A stretch of DNA of 64,000 nt from positions 11,574-75,573 of the forward strand of contig DDSV01000006.1 of the NCBI GenBank assembly GCA_002344215.1, written 5' to 3'. The notes beneath the pieces were generated by a model that saw nothing but the letters and a program-made list of their open reading frames with translations, was not told the DNA's origin and did no database searches. Source of the DNA: Akkermansiaceae bacterium UBA2381 (GTDB lineage Bacteria > Verrucomicrobiota > Verrucomicrobiia > Verrucomicrobiales > DEV007). Both the position numbers and the translations under genes were made by a program. This document shows positions 23,735 to 32,930 of the stretch, piece after piece (the first letter of the stretch is position 1; the number at the start of each line of letters is the position of its first letter).

Positions 23735-25486
23735 ATGAGATTGCGACGTCCTCTCCTCAGTTCCCTGATCCTTGTAGCAATCTGCGGCCTAGCCCTCGTC
23801 TGGGTGAAGCGCGAAGGGATCCTCTATCACTTCGGGGCGTGGCGAGCCGGATCACTTCTCAGGCAATCGGAAATGGCGGGTCATGAGGGAAACTGGAGCG
23901 CTGCCTCAACGAAGGCTCTCGCCGCCTGGCAGCTCAATCGGGGGAACTATCGGATTCTGCAGCAGCTCTACACCTCCCTGCACCGCCAGGAGTCGCCCGA
24001 TACTCTGATCGTCGCCGGAATCATTCTCACTCATCCCGAAGCCAAGCTCGATGACAAGGTTAAGGCGATGTCCGTTTTCCTGGCGGCCGGAGACCATGTC
24101 ACGCTGGCCCGGCACCTCGCCTCACTGACCTCCGATGAGCGTCAATCGCCCGGAATCAAGGCGCTGGGCGCCCGCTTCCTCATGGAACGGGGTCGTCCGC
24201 TCGAGGCACTCTCGCTCATCGACCAGGTGCGACTGGTGCGGCGCGAGGATTCGGATCTCCTCCTCGCGGCCGAGGCCCTCTCTCGAATTCAATCGAAAGA
24301 GCACCTCGCGGTGAAAGAGGCCCAGATTCTCATCGACAGGCTCTTTCGACCCGAATGTAGCGGTTCGGTCGCGATCAAGGCGTTTTCGATCCTGGCTCGA
24401 ATTCCTCCGGCAGAGCGCGAGCTCCCTCTCTTTGCTGATGCCACCGCAAGACTCCGGGCGATCGAGAAGAGCCATGGAACCGTCGCGGCCGAGGCGTGGC
24501 TGCTCGCCGCTGAGATCGAGATGACCCTTGCCCCGGATCGTCGCGGTGAAATTCTCGCGGACACCGTAGCCCGGTGGATGGAGACGGCCCCTGATGTTCT
24601 GGGAGAGTGGCTTCTTACCATCGGAGAACCCGGACTGGTCCTCGAACACTACGCTAACAATACCACTATCCGGGCTGCCAATCTTCTCTCCCTCCGGGTC
24701 AGGGCCCACCTCCTCAATGACGAGTGGGAGACAGCTTCCTCGCTCATCAAGGGGGTGTCCCCCACGATCAATCCCGTCATCATCCCCGGTCTGCGTGCCT
24801 ATCTGGCCACCCGCACGGGAAACGAGCTTGAGGCGGGCCAACTCTGGAACCGCTCCCTGTATCAGGCCGAACTGGCAAATACCCGGCAATCATACTTGCA
24901 ACTCTCCCGCCTCGCGGCTCTCGGGGGTAACACGAGGGTGAAGAATCTCGCGACAGCGGAGGCCCTGAAAATCCCCTCGTTGGTTCCGGTGGCGTCTTCG
25001 GACGTGGCTTTTGTTTTTTCTGATCTTCAACAACGGGATCAACCGGCCGATCTTCTTGAAATCAGCCTGAATCTCCTCGCCACCGAACCGGGGAATGCGC
25101 AGTTGCTCAACAACGTGGTCTGGCTCGAACTCCTCCACGGAGTCGTGAACGAGGAGCGAATCGCCGGACTCTCCCGCTTTGTGGAACAGTTTCCCACCGT
25201 CATCGGGCTGCGGACAACCCTGGCCTTCGCCCGGGTCCACCAGGGAATGGTCGACGAGGCGCTTCAGCTCCTTGATCCCCTGATGGCGGACCTCGAGTCT
25301 CCGGATGCCTCGATCAAAGCTACCGATCGGGCGGTCACCGCCCTTGCCCTCGTCCGCAAGGGTGACACAGCCAAAGCCCGCGCCGCTGCCGGAAGTCTCG
25401 AATGGGAGACGATGATGAAGATTGAGGAGGAATTTTTCCGAAGGGCACTCGAGCCAGCCAACCCGCCCGCTCCACGCGATTCCTGA
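23735..25486 (+). CDS. Membrane-anchored helical-repeat (TPR-like) protein
   Basis: Protein (583 aa) with one N-terminal transmembrane helix (LLSSLILVAICGLALVWV) and a long periplasmic helical region of degenerate TPR-like repeats. It is clearly related in layout to the protein encoded at 37482-39212: both open with a TM helix, then G-x-A-W-R/K-E-W-R-A-S-L-like residues, and AAWQL within the first 70 residues. The pair brackets the exosortase/exopolysaccharide locus. Similar proteins may act as scaffolds in polymer export, as for PEP-CTERM/exosortase-linked TPR lipoproteins such as PrsT. The function is inferred from position only. Confidence 0.72.
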   Translation: MRLRRPLLSSLILVAICGLALVWVKREGILYHFGAWRAGSLLRQSEMAGHEGNWSAASTKALAAWQLNRGNYRILQQLYTSLHRQESPDTLIVAGIILTHPEAKLDDKVKAMSVFLAAGDHVTLARHLASLTSDERQSPGIKALGARFLMERGRPLEALSLIDQVRLVRREDSDLLLAAEALSRIQSKEHLAVKEAQILIDRLFRPECSGSVAIKAFSILARIPPAERELPLFADATARLRAIEKSHGTVAAEAWLLAAEIEMTLAPDRRGEILADTVARWMETAPDVLGEWLLTIGEPGLVLEHYANNTTIRAANLLSLRVRAHLLNDEWETASSLIKGVSPTINPVIIPGLRAYLATRTGNELEAGQLWNRSLYQAELANTRQSYLQLSRLAALGGNTRVKNLATAEALKIPSLVPVASSDVAFVFSDLQQRDQPADLLEISLNLLATEPGNAQLLNNVVWLELLHGVVNEERIAGLSRFVEQFPTVIGLRTTLAFARVHQGMVDEALQLLDPLMADLESPDASIKATDRAVTALALVRKGDTAKARAAAGSLEWETMMKIEEEFFRRALEPANPPAPRDS

Positions 25487-25504
25487 TTCATAGTGACGCC
25501 CAAT

Positions 25505-25830
25505 TCCGAGATGGAGCCCATCGCGGCTACCCTGAAGGTAGGGTCGTTCGGGCCTGGGGCGGCCCTCCGCCGAGCGACCGGTTCGGCGTCCAGGTCGTAT
25601 TGCGCGCCCCTAATTCCCCTCAACCAACCCGCGATGGAGCCCATCGCGGCTACCTAAGGTAGGGTCGTTCGGCCGCGAGCGACCAGTTCGGCGTCCAGGT
25701 CGTATTGCGTGCCCCCAATCCCCGTACGCTCAATCCGCGATGGAGCCCATCGCGGCTACCCTGAAGGTAGGGTCGTTCGGCCGCGAGCGACCAGTTCGGC
25801 GAGCAACTATCCTAGGCGCCCCTAATTCCC
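25505..25830 (+). repeat. Cluster of three composite REP elements
   Basis: Three tandem copies of about 110-120 bp begin at about 25505, 25628 and 25735. Each contains a CCGCGATGG-AG-CCCATCGCGG hairpin, a ggtagggtcgttcgg...gagcgacc hairpin with one G-T wobble, and a tail ending in cccctaattcccc or similar. No gene is present. They lie directly downstream of the REP-associated transposase. Confidence 0.85.
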
Positions 25831-25845
25831 CGCAAGCTCAACCCG

Positions 25846-26316
25846 CTACCTTTCGCAGGAAAAAATCCACGCCCAATCTCCTGCATCGTCGACCAGACCC
25901 GATCGAACCGGGTTATTCAACAAATAGGCAGCCTTCTCTCTCCATGACTCGTCGCGGCGCAGACGATGATCAAACCATCCCCTCTGCCATGCAATTCCCA
26001 ATTGTTTTGCAGTCCATGATTTCCAAGCACGAACCGCACGTTCCATCGGAAGTTCTCCCGAGAACTGAATCAGTGCATGAACATGGTCCGGCATGACGAC
26101 AAAACACGAACACCACCACACCCCCGATTCGTTTCGAAAGACGACTGAATCCACAAGCCGATCAGCGATAGGACTCCTTGCCAGTTGATTCCCCCCACGG
26201 TCACGGCAACAAATCGTGATAAAAAAGATCTCCTCCGATTCCCTGACCCAAAGTGGAGTTTCATGGTTCAGTTTTTTTACTTCTCCTCGATGGCGGGCAT
26301 TCGGACTTTGTTTCAT
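25846..26316 (-). CDS. REP-associated tyrosine transposase (RAYT, IS200-like)
   Basis: HUH-type single-strand nuclease (156 aa) of the Y1/RAYT family. The central VVMPDHVHALIQF holds the His-x-His metal motif, and AAYLLNNPVRSGLV holds the nucleophilic Tyr region. EIFFITICCRDR and the basic FDHRLRRDESWREKA segment are also typical. It is short but covers the entire core. Composite REP elements lie on both sides: three just downstream and one about 115 bp upstream of its start, as expected for a REPtron. It probably acts on these hairpins rather than on itself. Confidence 0.9.
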   Translation of the reverse strand: MKQSPNARHRGEVKKLNHETPLWVRESEEIFFITICCRDRGGNQLARSPIADRLVDSVVFRNESGVWWCSCFVVMPDHVHALIQFSGELPMERAVRAWKSWTAKQLGIAWQRGWFDHRLRRDESWREKAAYLLNNPVRSGLVDDAGDWAWIFSCER

Positions 26317-26428
26317 GCAGTTTGTAAGTTGCCGTTAGGGTTCACATTGCGATCAACGTGTCTTATCGTTTGCCGAGAGAAAATCGTTTTCAAGTTCGAT
26401 TCGGCACGCCCGTGATCCCCCAACGCAC

Positions 26429-26515
26429 AACCCGCAATGGGGCCCATTGCGGCTACCCAGAGACGCCTAAGGTAGGGTCGTTCGGCCTCGAGCGACCGGT
26501 TCGAGGGCAGTTATC
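26429..26515 (+). repeat. REP element with compensated hairpin
   Basis: A fourth composite REP copy. Its first hairpin is ccgcaatgg-gg-cccattgcgg, where the usual G-C pair in the stem is replaced by A-T on both arms, so the change is compensatory. The second hairpin has ggtcgttcggcctcgagcgacc. It sits between the transposase start and the exosortase gene. Confidence 0.8.
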
Positions 26516-26589
26516 GTGCACTTTCAGCCCGACACCCCGGCACACAGAATCCCTTGCGTGAGCCGATTCCCGACGAATCTTACCGTTGC

Positions 26590-27522
26590 ATGAGCGCTGC
26601 TTCGAAATCCCTGCTCTCCAGCCCCGAAGGAGAGAAGTTCCTGAACCTGATCCGCGCGCGCGACTTCCCGTTCTGGTTTTTTCTGAGTCTGCTCTATGCC
26701 CAACTGGCCCTGGCGCTGCTCCCGAGCTGGTCTGATGGCACCTACTACGATTACGGGCTCCTGGTCCCCTTTCTCGCTCCCTTCTTCTTTCTGGCCCGCT
26801 GGCGGGAATTGAAAATCCCTCAGTCGAACCTGCACGATTCCCTTGCGAAAATCACCTCCTCACCGCTCACGACCTTCCTTCTCATTTTCGGGCTCTTCGG
26901 CCTTGCCTTCCTCCGACTGGCCCAGGGGGCGGACTCGGGATGGAGGGCACCGCTCTATTTCCACGCCCTGCTGGTCCTCGGGATCACCGCGGTCTTTCTC
27001 TTCCGCCTTCTCGGAAAGGGCGCCTTTCGCTTCTGGGCCTGCGCGATTCTCATTCTCCTTGCGGTTCCCCTGCCCTCGCAGGTGGAGTTTTCGTTGATCC
27101 ACAATCTGACCGCGGGAGTGGTCGAGTTTGCGCTTTTCGTCAATCGGATGATGGGTCTGCCTCTGATGAGTTCAGGCGAAACGATTTTCGCCAACGGTAT
27201 CCCCCTCCATGTCAGTGATGGATGCAGCGGGATACGTTCCTTCCAGAGCGGAGTGTTCGCCGGGTTTGTCCTCGGGGAGTATCTGCGACTCTCGATTCCC
27301 TCGCGTGTGCTTCTCTTCGGATCCGGGCTCGGACTGGCCTTCCTGATGAACGGATTCCGGGTCATTTATCTCGTCCAGCATGCGGTGGCGCATCCGGGAG
27401 CGGATCTTCAGAAAGTGCATGATGTGAGCGGTTACGTTTCGCTCACCCTCACCTTTGCCCTGATCGGCGGAGCGGGCTGGCTCCTCGAAAGGATGGAGAA
27501 AAAGTTCAGCTCCCCGGCCTGA
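26590..27522 (+). CDS. Exosortase/archaeosortase family transpeptidase
   Basis: Eight-helix inner-membrane protein (310 aa) that processes PEP-CTERM proteins. The catalytic triad is visible: Cys in VSDGCSGIRSFQ, Arg in LMNGFRVIYLVQ, and His in KVHDVSGYVSL. The N-terminal part has FLSLLYAQLALALLPSW and further hydrophobic segments. The ATG at 26590 is preferred to an upstream TTG at 26554. It is followed by a strong intrinsic terminator. The likely local substrate is the PEP-CTERM protein at 22725, and the EpsI-like protein at 20155 is a candidate partner. Exosortase subtype cannot be assigned from sequence alone. Confidence 0.92.
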   Translation: MSAASKSLLSSPEGEKFLNLIRARDFPFWFFLSLLYAQLALALLPSWSDGTYYDYGLLVPFLAPFFFLARWRELKIPQSNLHDSLAKITSSPLTTFLLIFGLFGLAFLRLAQGADSGWRAPLYFHALLVLGITAVFLFRLLGKGAFRFWACAILILLAVPLPSQVEFSLIHNLTAGVVEFALFVNRMMGLPLMSSGETIFANGIPLHVSDGCSGIRSFQSGVFAGFVLGEYLRLSIPSRVLLFGSGLGLAFLMNGFRVIYLVQHAVAHPGADLQKVHDVSGYVSLTLTFALIGGAGWLLERMEKKFSSPA

Positions 27523-27544
27523 CCCTTCGACAGATCCACGTTGA

Positions 27545-28939
27545 TCAGCCCGCCTCCGGCGGGCTTTTTTGTGCCCCGGAGGTTACCACTCTCGTGGGCC
27601 CCACCCAGCCGACCGCAAGATAGAAGACCACCAGCAACTGAATCGCCGGGATCTGCAGCGGGAAATCAACCAACGAGTGAATCAGAACGAGAGTCAGCGA
27701 GATGAGGGAAACACTGGAACTAATCTCCAGATGCCCGTTCTCACGCGCCTCGCGGACACGTTTCCCATGCCGGAGAAAGGCACCGCCAAAGAGGACAAGC
27801 CAGGCCGCAAAACCAAGATAACCCCACTCGATAATTCCCTGCAGCCAGTCCTGATGCGCATGGTACCAGAAAGAAGCGGAAACATCCCCCCCCTTCGCGG
27901 CGGAGTACTGATGAAAGATATAGCGGAACGTGCCGGCACCGGTCCCGAAAATTCCGCTCGCGGGAATCGCCTGCAAACAAACCTCGTAGGCCTCAAGACG
28001 CCCCCGCAAGCTCCCGCCGTCAGCGGCAAAGCCTTTCCACTTTTCAATGCTGGAGAAAATCGCCGGAAGGAGAACCACGGCCAGCATTCCGGCCAGGAGA
28101 ACCCCAAGGATGACCGCCCCGGAACGGGAGATATTCCGGGGTTTAAGTTCAGATCGAAAACGCCACCCTATCGCCGCCAGACCGATTAGACCTAGGAGAT
28201 GCCCCGCCTTTGACGTGTTTACAAAGACCGCCGCGATCACAAAAAAGAGCACACAAAAATCGAGGGAAGAGAGAATGCCCCCGGGATCTTTGGTGCGACT
28301 GCGCATCCATACCGCAAAGGCAGCGGGCCAACTTAGATTGAGAAATGAGGCCGCGTTGGCGTGGTAGCGGAAAGCGGCGAAGAAAACACTGCCGGAACGC
28401 TCCGGTGTCACCCAGAGCATAGCCTCCTGTCCGTCCGCCTTCTGAATAATTCCGATTAAGGCGATGACAAATCCGGAAAGGGCAATCGTACGGAAGAGCA
28501 GCCAGCGGACCTTTGAACTGGCGACCGCATCCTGCATGACAAGTCCGGCGAGGAGGAGTGCTCCCAGATTAAGAAGAACGGGGACCGAGGCATCCCGATC
28601 CACCGAACCGGGCAGCCATTCGATCGCCTTGAACAAGGGGACGAGCTTCCAGTCACTCTCGCGATGGAAGGAGTGAGGATTTAAAACATAGGCCACCCCG
28701 AGCAGGACCAGCACAAGGAGGCTGATAAGGCAAAGCGGTGAAATCGACGGTAAACGTTTCCGATAGACGAGGAGTCCCGCCCAGAATACCGCGGCTACAG
28801 CGAGGAGAATATCCAGCACCCTCAAGGTCTCGGGAGTCACCCCTCCGAAGGCAAGCGGGACGTAGAAGAATGCCCCGATAAGCGGAAGGAGGACAATAAT
28901 CCAGCGGAGCGGAGGGATCTGGAGATGCTTTAACTTCAT
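27545..28939 (-). CDS. O-antigen ligase family protein (Wzy_C/WaaL)
   Basis: Multi-pass membrane protein (464 aa) of the O-antigen ligase/polymerase family. FRYHANAASFLNLSWPAAFAV corresponds to the conserved N-x-N-region, and the periplasmic FGTGAGTFRYIF followed by WYHAHQDWLQGIIEWGYLG is the classic H-x3-LQ-x2-E-x-G signature of the Wzy_C domain. It could polymerise or ligate the exopolysaccharide made with the Wzc, Wza and WecA-like proteins upstream. The ATG at 28939 is preferred over an upstream TTG at 28954. It is last in the - strand exopolysaccharide run. Confidence 0.88.
   Translation of the reverse strand: MKLKHLQIPPLRWIIVLLPLIGAFFYVPLAFGGVTPETLRVLDILLAVAAVFWAGLLVYRKRLPSISPLCLISLLVLVLLGVAYVLNPHSFHRESDWKLVPLFKAIEWLPGSVDRDASVPVLLNLGALLLAGLVMQDAVASSKVRWLLFRTIALSGFVIALIGIIQKADGQEAMLWVTPERSGSVFFAAFRYHANAASFLNLSWPAAFAVWMRSRTKDPGGILSSLDFCVLFFVIAAVFVNTSKAGHLLGLIGLAAIGWRFRSELKPRNISRSGAVILGVLLAGMLAVVLLPAIFSSIEKWKGFAADGGSLRGRLEAYEVCLQAIPASGIFGTGAGTFRYIFHQYSAAKGGDVSASFWYHAHQDWLQGIIEWGYLGFAAWLVLFGGAFLRHGKRVREARENGHLEISSSVSLISLTLVLIHSLVDFPLQIPAIQLLVVFYLAVGWVGPTRVVTSGAQKSPPEAG
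27547..27570 (+). terminator. Rho-independent terminator of the exosortase gene
   Basis: A perfect 8-bp stem (agcccgcc/ggcgggct) with a three-base loop runs into six T residues on the + strand, 24 bp after the exosortase stop. It also covers the last codons of the converging O-antigen ligase gene, and there is no T-tract on that strand. Confidence 0.88.
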
Positions 28940-29032
28940 GCGTGGACACGCCAAACCGATGAAACTGGCGGTTACGCGCTGGGGGAACGATGAATGGAAT
29001 GGAACGGGACGGGGGATCCCGGAGAGGGTCTT

Positions 29033-31045
29033 TTATTTTTTTGCCCGGGAATATCCGCTCTCTTTGGGTTGCGAATATCCGGAGTAGTTCCCGCCGCTGG
29101 AGTAGGAATAGTAATAGCCGTGTCCGCCCATGGTGCGGGTGCGGGGCAACCCGTTGGCCACGATGCCTACCGGAGTGGACCCATTGTCCCCGAGAACACG
29201 CAAGGCCCTCTTGACGGCCCCTTTCGGAGTCTTCCCGATGCGGGTGACGAGCACGACGGACTGGGCCAGTTTGGCGAGCGGAATCGTGTCACTGACGGGA
29301 ACCAGCGGGGCGGAGTCAATGACGATGCGGTCAAAGTATTCACTGAGCTTTTCGAGAAGCGGACGGAGCGATTTCCCGGAGAGCAGTTCGGCCGGATTGG
29401 CTGACCAACTCCCTGCCGGAAAAAGAAATAGGTTTTCGGACGCTTCGGCCCGGAGCAGAATCTCTTTCACCGGGGTTCCCAGAGAGAGTTGGTCCGAGAG
29501 TCCCTTGGATTCCTTCCCGTAGCCGAATATCTCACTGTGCACGGGCCTCCTCATATCCGCGTCAATCAACAACGTGCGGTTGCCCTGAATGGCGAAGGAC
29601 AGAGCCAGGTTCGACGCGACCCAGCTTTTCCCTTCGCCGGGAATGGCACTGGTAATGAGAAAGACCCGACGCTCTTCCGAGGTGCCGAGAAAGGTCAAAC
29701 CGGTTCGCAAGGTTCGAATCGCCTCCGAGGCCTGGGATTCCGCATCCCGCGAGAGCTCGAGTGAATCACCGCGGTCACTCTGCTTTTTAAAGGCAGGCAT
29801 GGCCCCGACCACGGGAAGTCCGGCAAGGTGCTCCAACTCCGCCACGGTTCGCACGGTGGGATCGAGGAAACCGAGCAGAAGAATGATCGCAATTCCGAGC
29901 GCCGCTCCGCCCCCGGCATAGAGCGTGATGATTTTCTCCTTAATCGGGGCTGAAGGTCTCCCGGGCAGAGTGGGCGGCTGCACCACCTCGAACTGCCGAC
30001 TCGCAAATCCGCGGGTCACGTTGCCCTCCTTCAACTGCATGATAAGGTTGTCGTAGACCTGCTTCTCGGCATCCAACTCCCGTTGCAGCACCGTTGATCG
30101 GGTTCCGGCGATCTGTCGTTTGGTATCGATCAGTTCGGACTCGGGAAGTTGCCCGAGACTGGCCAGGCTCTTTTCCCAGAAGGCTTTCTCCTCCGCGGAA
30201 ATGCGAATGACCTGATCGAGTTCCGAGGAAAAGCGGGCCTTGAGAATACGCTGCAATTCGATCGCCTCGACCAGGGCGGGCCATTTCGGAAGGTAGCGCT
30301 TTTCCATCTCCGCAACCTGGCGTTCCGCTTCCTGAATTTCGGTGCTCAATTCGGAACACCTCTGATAGAGCCGCAGGGCGCTGTCCAACTCAAGGAGGCG
30401 CTCTTTGATCTCGGAGGAACTGTCGAGAATATAGTCGAGCGCATACTCGGACGATCCCGCGACCCGACTCTCAGCCACCTGCTCATAGGCCGAGAGCACC
30501 GAAATCAGCGCATCCCTCGCCAGAGCGGGATCCGAATGCTCGGCGGACAAATCGAGTAGGGCCGTATCCGGCCTCCATCTCACCGTGACCCAACGGGACA
30601 ACATGGCTCCGATGATGTCGGGGGTCAGTTCACTGCTCGAATACTCCATCGCCTTCCGCCACGGAAGCCGCATCTGCTCGGGGATGAGGTTGGGCCGGTC
30701 GACAAACAGCGGGCCCTTGGCGGCCTCGACATAAATCACCGGGAGCCGCAGTCTCTCCGAGGCGGACAGCATTTCGGCCGCTCCGGTCATGCGGATTTTT
30801 TCCTCTTCGGCGACATCAGCCGCCTCCCGCTTCACCCGGAGAATCTCAATCGTCGCGGACGCCCGGTAGGTCGGAGGGGTAATCGAATAAATGTAGAGCC
30901 CGAGGACGTAGCCGCCGATGAGGGTGATACAGAAGATCCAGAAACGACGCAGGAACCAGCGCATGTAGTCCTGGAATCCGCGGGTCGGATTCGCTTCAGA
31001 GCCGCCTTCCTCCATGTTGTATTCGGAATAATTCGGTTGGCTCAT
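29033..31045 (-). CDS. Polysaccharide co-polymerase and tyrosine autokinase (Wzc-like)
   Basis: Inner-membrane Wzc/ExoP-type protein (670 aa) that controls polymer chain length and export. The N-terminal Wzz domain starts at a TM helix (FWIFCITLIGGYVLGLYIY), followed by a long coiled-coil periplasmic part. PPTLPGRPSAPIKEK precedes the second TM helix near residue 370. The cytoplasmic BY-kinase has Walker A (SAIPGEGKSWVASNLAL) near residue 465 and Walker A' (LLIDADMRRP). The C-terminal tail has seven Tyr within about 25 residues, the autophosphorylation cluster. It lies directly downstream of the wza-like gene. Confidence 0.95.
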   Translation of the reverse strand: MSQPNYSEYNMEEGGSEANPTRGFQDYMRWFLRRFWIFCITLIGGYVLGLYIYSITPPTYRASATIEILRVKREAADVAEEEKIRMTGAAEMLSASERLRLPVIYVEAAKGPLFVDRPNLIPEQMRLPWRKAMEYSSSELTPDIIGAMLSRWVTVRWRPDTALLDLSAEHSDPALARDALISVLSAYEQVAESRVAGSSEYALDYILDSSSEIKERLLELDSALRLYQRCSELSTEIQEAERQVAEMEKRYLPKWPALVEAIELQRILKARFSSELDQVIRISAEEKAFWEKSLASLGQLPESELIDTKRQIAGTRSTVLQRELDAEKQVYDNLIMQLKEGNVTRGFASRQFEVVQPPTLPGRPSAPIKEKIITLYAGGGAALGIAIILLLGFLDPTVRTVAELEHLAGLPVVGAMPAFKKQSDRGDSLELSRDAESQASEAIRTLRTGLTFLGTSEERRVFLITSAIPGEGKSWVASNLALSFAIQGNRTLLIDADMRRPVHSEIFGYGKESKGLSDQLSLGTPVKEILLRAEASENLFLFPAGSWSANPAELLSGKSLRPLLEKLSEYFDRIVIDSAPLVPVSDTIPLAKLAQSVVLVTRIGKTPKGAVKRALRVLGDNGSTPVGIVANGLPRTRTMGGHGYYYSYSSGGNYSGYSQPKESGYSRAKK

Positions 31046-31212
31046 GGGCGGGGGTAAAAGGAAAATCTCCGGGTCCGGATAAAAAATGAATCTGAGGTAG
31101 TCACGGCCGGAAACTGAACGAGGCGGTCAATACAGTCCCGGTTGCCGGGGAATGAATCTTTCCGGCAGACGATTCGTCTGGAGAGGGTGACCATGGAAAC
31201 GCTGACATTTGC

Positions 31213-32223
31213 TCAAAAGACACTTTGCGGAACGGTCACGGTGTCGTCAGGCAAGAGCATAAAAGGAGCACTGTTATCCTTTTGCATCTTCGACACATTC
31301 ACCTCGAAGGTTTGAACCTGCCCGTCGACAACCCGGCGAATGAAAATCCGTGAAGGGCGGGCGACATCGGTGAAGCCCCCTGCCATGGCGATGGCCGTGA
31401 TGATATCAAGCGGTTGCTCTTTCTTCATCGGCACCTGCCCGGGAGTACGCACTTCTCCAATGACGGTCACCGTCTGGATGACTTCCTCCATCTTCTTTTC
31501 CTCGGGAAGCGCATGAACGATCAGGGTATCCTTGTCCTTCAATTTCGTGACGCGATCACCCTCCAGGTTGAAAATCTGGGTGCGGAGGTCCTCCCCTTCG
31601 CGGCGCTTCAACTCAATCCGGTTCTTGTCCGCCCTCTCCGCAAGCCCTCCCGCAAAGGAGATCGCGGTGAAAAGATCGAGGGTGGCACCCTGCTCAAAAG
31701 TGACCTGCCCGGGACGCATGACCTGCCCGATCACCGTCACCGAGTTCGGAGCCAACTTGGCTTCCTCGGTGATCGCAACGGCCACCTGGGCACTGCGAAT
31801 GTAATCTTTCTCGAGACGGGTTTTGATGTCCGAACCCAGGTCCTCCGCGGTTTTCCCCGCCGCCGGAATACTTCCGAGCAGGGGAAAGACCATGGCTCCA
31901 TCCGGCCCGATGCGAAAGGCTCCTGAAAGCGACTCTTCGCCAAACACATTGATCCCGACAATGTCATCAGTCTTGAGAATGACCTGACCCTTCGGTTCTG
32001 CCGCCACCGCCTCAGCAACAAGAGGCGCATCCTGTGCGGTGATTTCAGAAACACTGGCAGCGAAACCCAGCATCAGGAGGAGAAGGCAGACCCCCTTCAA
32101 TCCACGACTCCCGCCCTTGCAGGTGAATTCACGGTGTAGCCGGAGCGCGATCGATCCGGGACCTTCGAGTGAAGTGTTGGCAGCCATCATGACAGGGGGG
32201 ATTGGAATCATCACTTCCGGCAT
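31213..32223 (-). CDS. Polysaccharide export protein (Wza/GumB-like, SLBB)
   Basis: Periplasmic/outer-membrane polysaccharide export protein (336 aa). After a hydrophobic signal-like stretch (CLLLLMLGFAASVSEITAQ), a Poly_export domain begins at QVILKTDDIVGINVFGEESL, followed by two SLBB domains, VTVIGQVMRPGQVTFEQG and VTVIGEVRTPGQVPMKKEQ. No clear lipobox Cys is seen, unlike Wza. The first 12 residues before MMAANTS may not be translated, since several Met codons are close together. It would form the export channel together with the barrel protein and the Wzc-like kinase. Confidence 0.9.
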   Translation of the reverse strand: MPEVMIPIPPVMMAANTSLEGPGSIALRLHREFTCKGGSRGLKGVCLLLLMLGFAASVSEITAQDAPLVAEAVAAEPKGQVILKTDDIVGINVFGEESLSGAFRIGPDGAMVFPLLGSIPAAGKTAEDLGSDIKTRLEKDYIRSAQVAVAITEEAKLAPNSVTVIGQVMRPGQVTFEQGATLDLFTAISFAGGLAERADKNRIELKRREGEDLRTQIFNLEGDRVTKLKDKDTLIVHALPEEKKMEEVIQTVTVIGEVRTPGQVPMKKEQPLDIITAIAMAGGFTDVARPSRIFIRRVVDGQVQTFEVNVSKMQKDNSAPFMLLPDDTVTVPQSVF

Positions 32224-32413
32224 CGATCGGAAAATCGCGTTCGGAACTATAGCATCTCATGCAAATCCTGAAAATAAATTCAACTTATCTTCCGACTTCG
32301 ACGAAGACCTCAAGGGGTCAACACCGTCGCCCCCTCGAACCATGAGTCGAGCCGAAGGCTCGAACATGCTGAAACACCTGCCGACCGAACCTCTTTCAGT
32401 ATGCCCGCCCCTA

Positions 32414-32905
32414 TCAGGGAGCAAAGGGAGACACGGAAGAACCGGGATTCTGGCTTTTCGGGTTGCCCGGTGTGTTTGACATCTGAATAAACTGCTGAAC
32501 GGCAGTCAGAAGCGGCGAGGGGCCGAATTGCAAGGTGTCGTCGTTTACCGGAAGCGGAATTACAATCTCCTCGTCGCCACCTTCGACGGTGAACTCGGGG
32601 CTTTGCACGTAGGAATTCTTGTCGACCTGAACCATGATGGTGTAGACACCGTAAGGGACCTCAGGGAACGTGTAATTGCCATTATCATCCGAAGTGGCTG
32701 TGGCCACGACATTTCCATCCGCATCGATCAGAAACACTTCAACACCACGCAGGATCTCCTCACCCTCGTCATAGACGCCGTTTCCATTGGCATCAACAAA
32801 GGCAAAGCCGGTCACCGTCCGCGTCCCGGCCTGAGAAAAGGCACTCTGCGTGACGGTGAGGAAGAATGCGGCGAGGAGAACGGAGACGGAGAGAGTGGAT
32901 TTCAT
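32414..32905 (-). CDS. Secreted SdrD-B-like domain protein
   Basis: Small secreted protein (163 aa) with a signal peptide (VSVLLAAFFLTVTQSAFSQ). It carries one SdrD-B/carboxypeptidase-regulatory beta-sandwich: GFAFVDANGNGVYDEGEEIL has the EF-hand-like calcium loop, and GVEVFLIDADGNVVATATSDD plus GNYTFPEVPYGVYTI follow. The C-terminal 45 residues look unstructured. It sits inside the exopolysaccharide run, with a 25-bp spacing to the barrel gene, so it could bind the polymer or barrel. ATG at 32905 is preferred to 32929. Confidence 0.78.
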   Translation of the reverse strand: MKSTLSVSVLLAAFFLTVTQSAFSQAGTRTVTGFAFVDANGNGVYDEGEEILRGVEVFLIDADGNVVATATSDDNGNYTFPEVPYGVYTIMVQVDKNSYVQSPEFTVEGGDEEIVIPLPVNDDTLQFGPSPLLTAVQQFIQMSNTPGNPKSQNPGSSVSPFAP

Positions 32906-32930
32906 GTTGAGGCAAATTCCGGTAAACACA

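Noticed and set aside
25505..25830. Possible CRISPR array from three repeated palindromes
   Set aside because: Whole units of 110-120 bp are repeated including the would-be spacers, and a RAYT gene lies beside them, so REP elements explain them.
32347..32363. Hairpin tcgagccgaaggctcga as a terminator
   Set aside because: A perfect 7-bp stem with GAA loop, but without a T-tract on either strand; similar GC hairpins with GAA loops occur in the repeat families, so it is only a short repeat-like palindrome.
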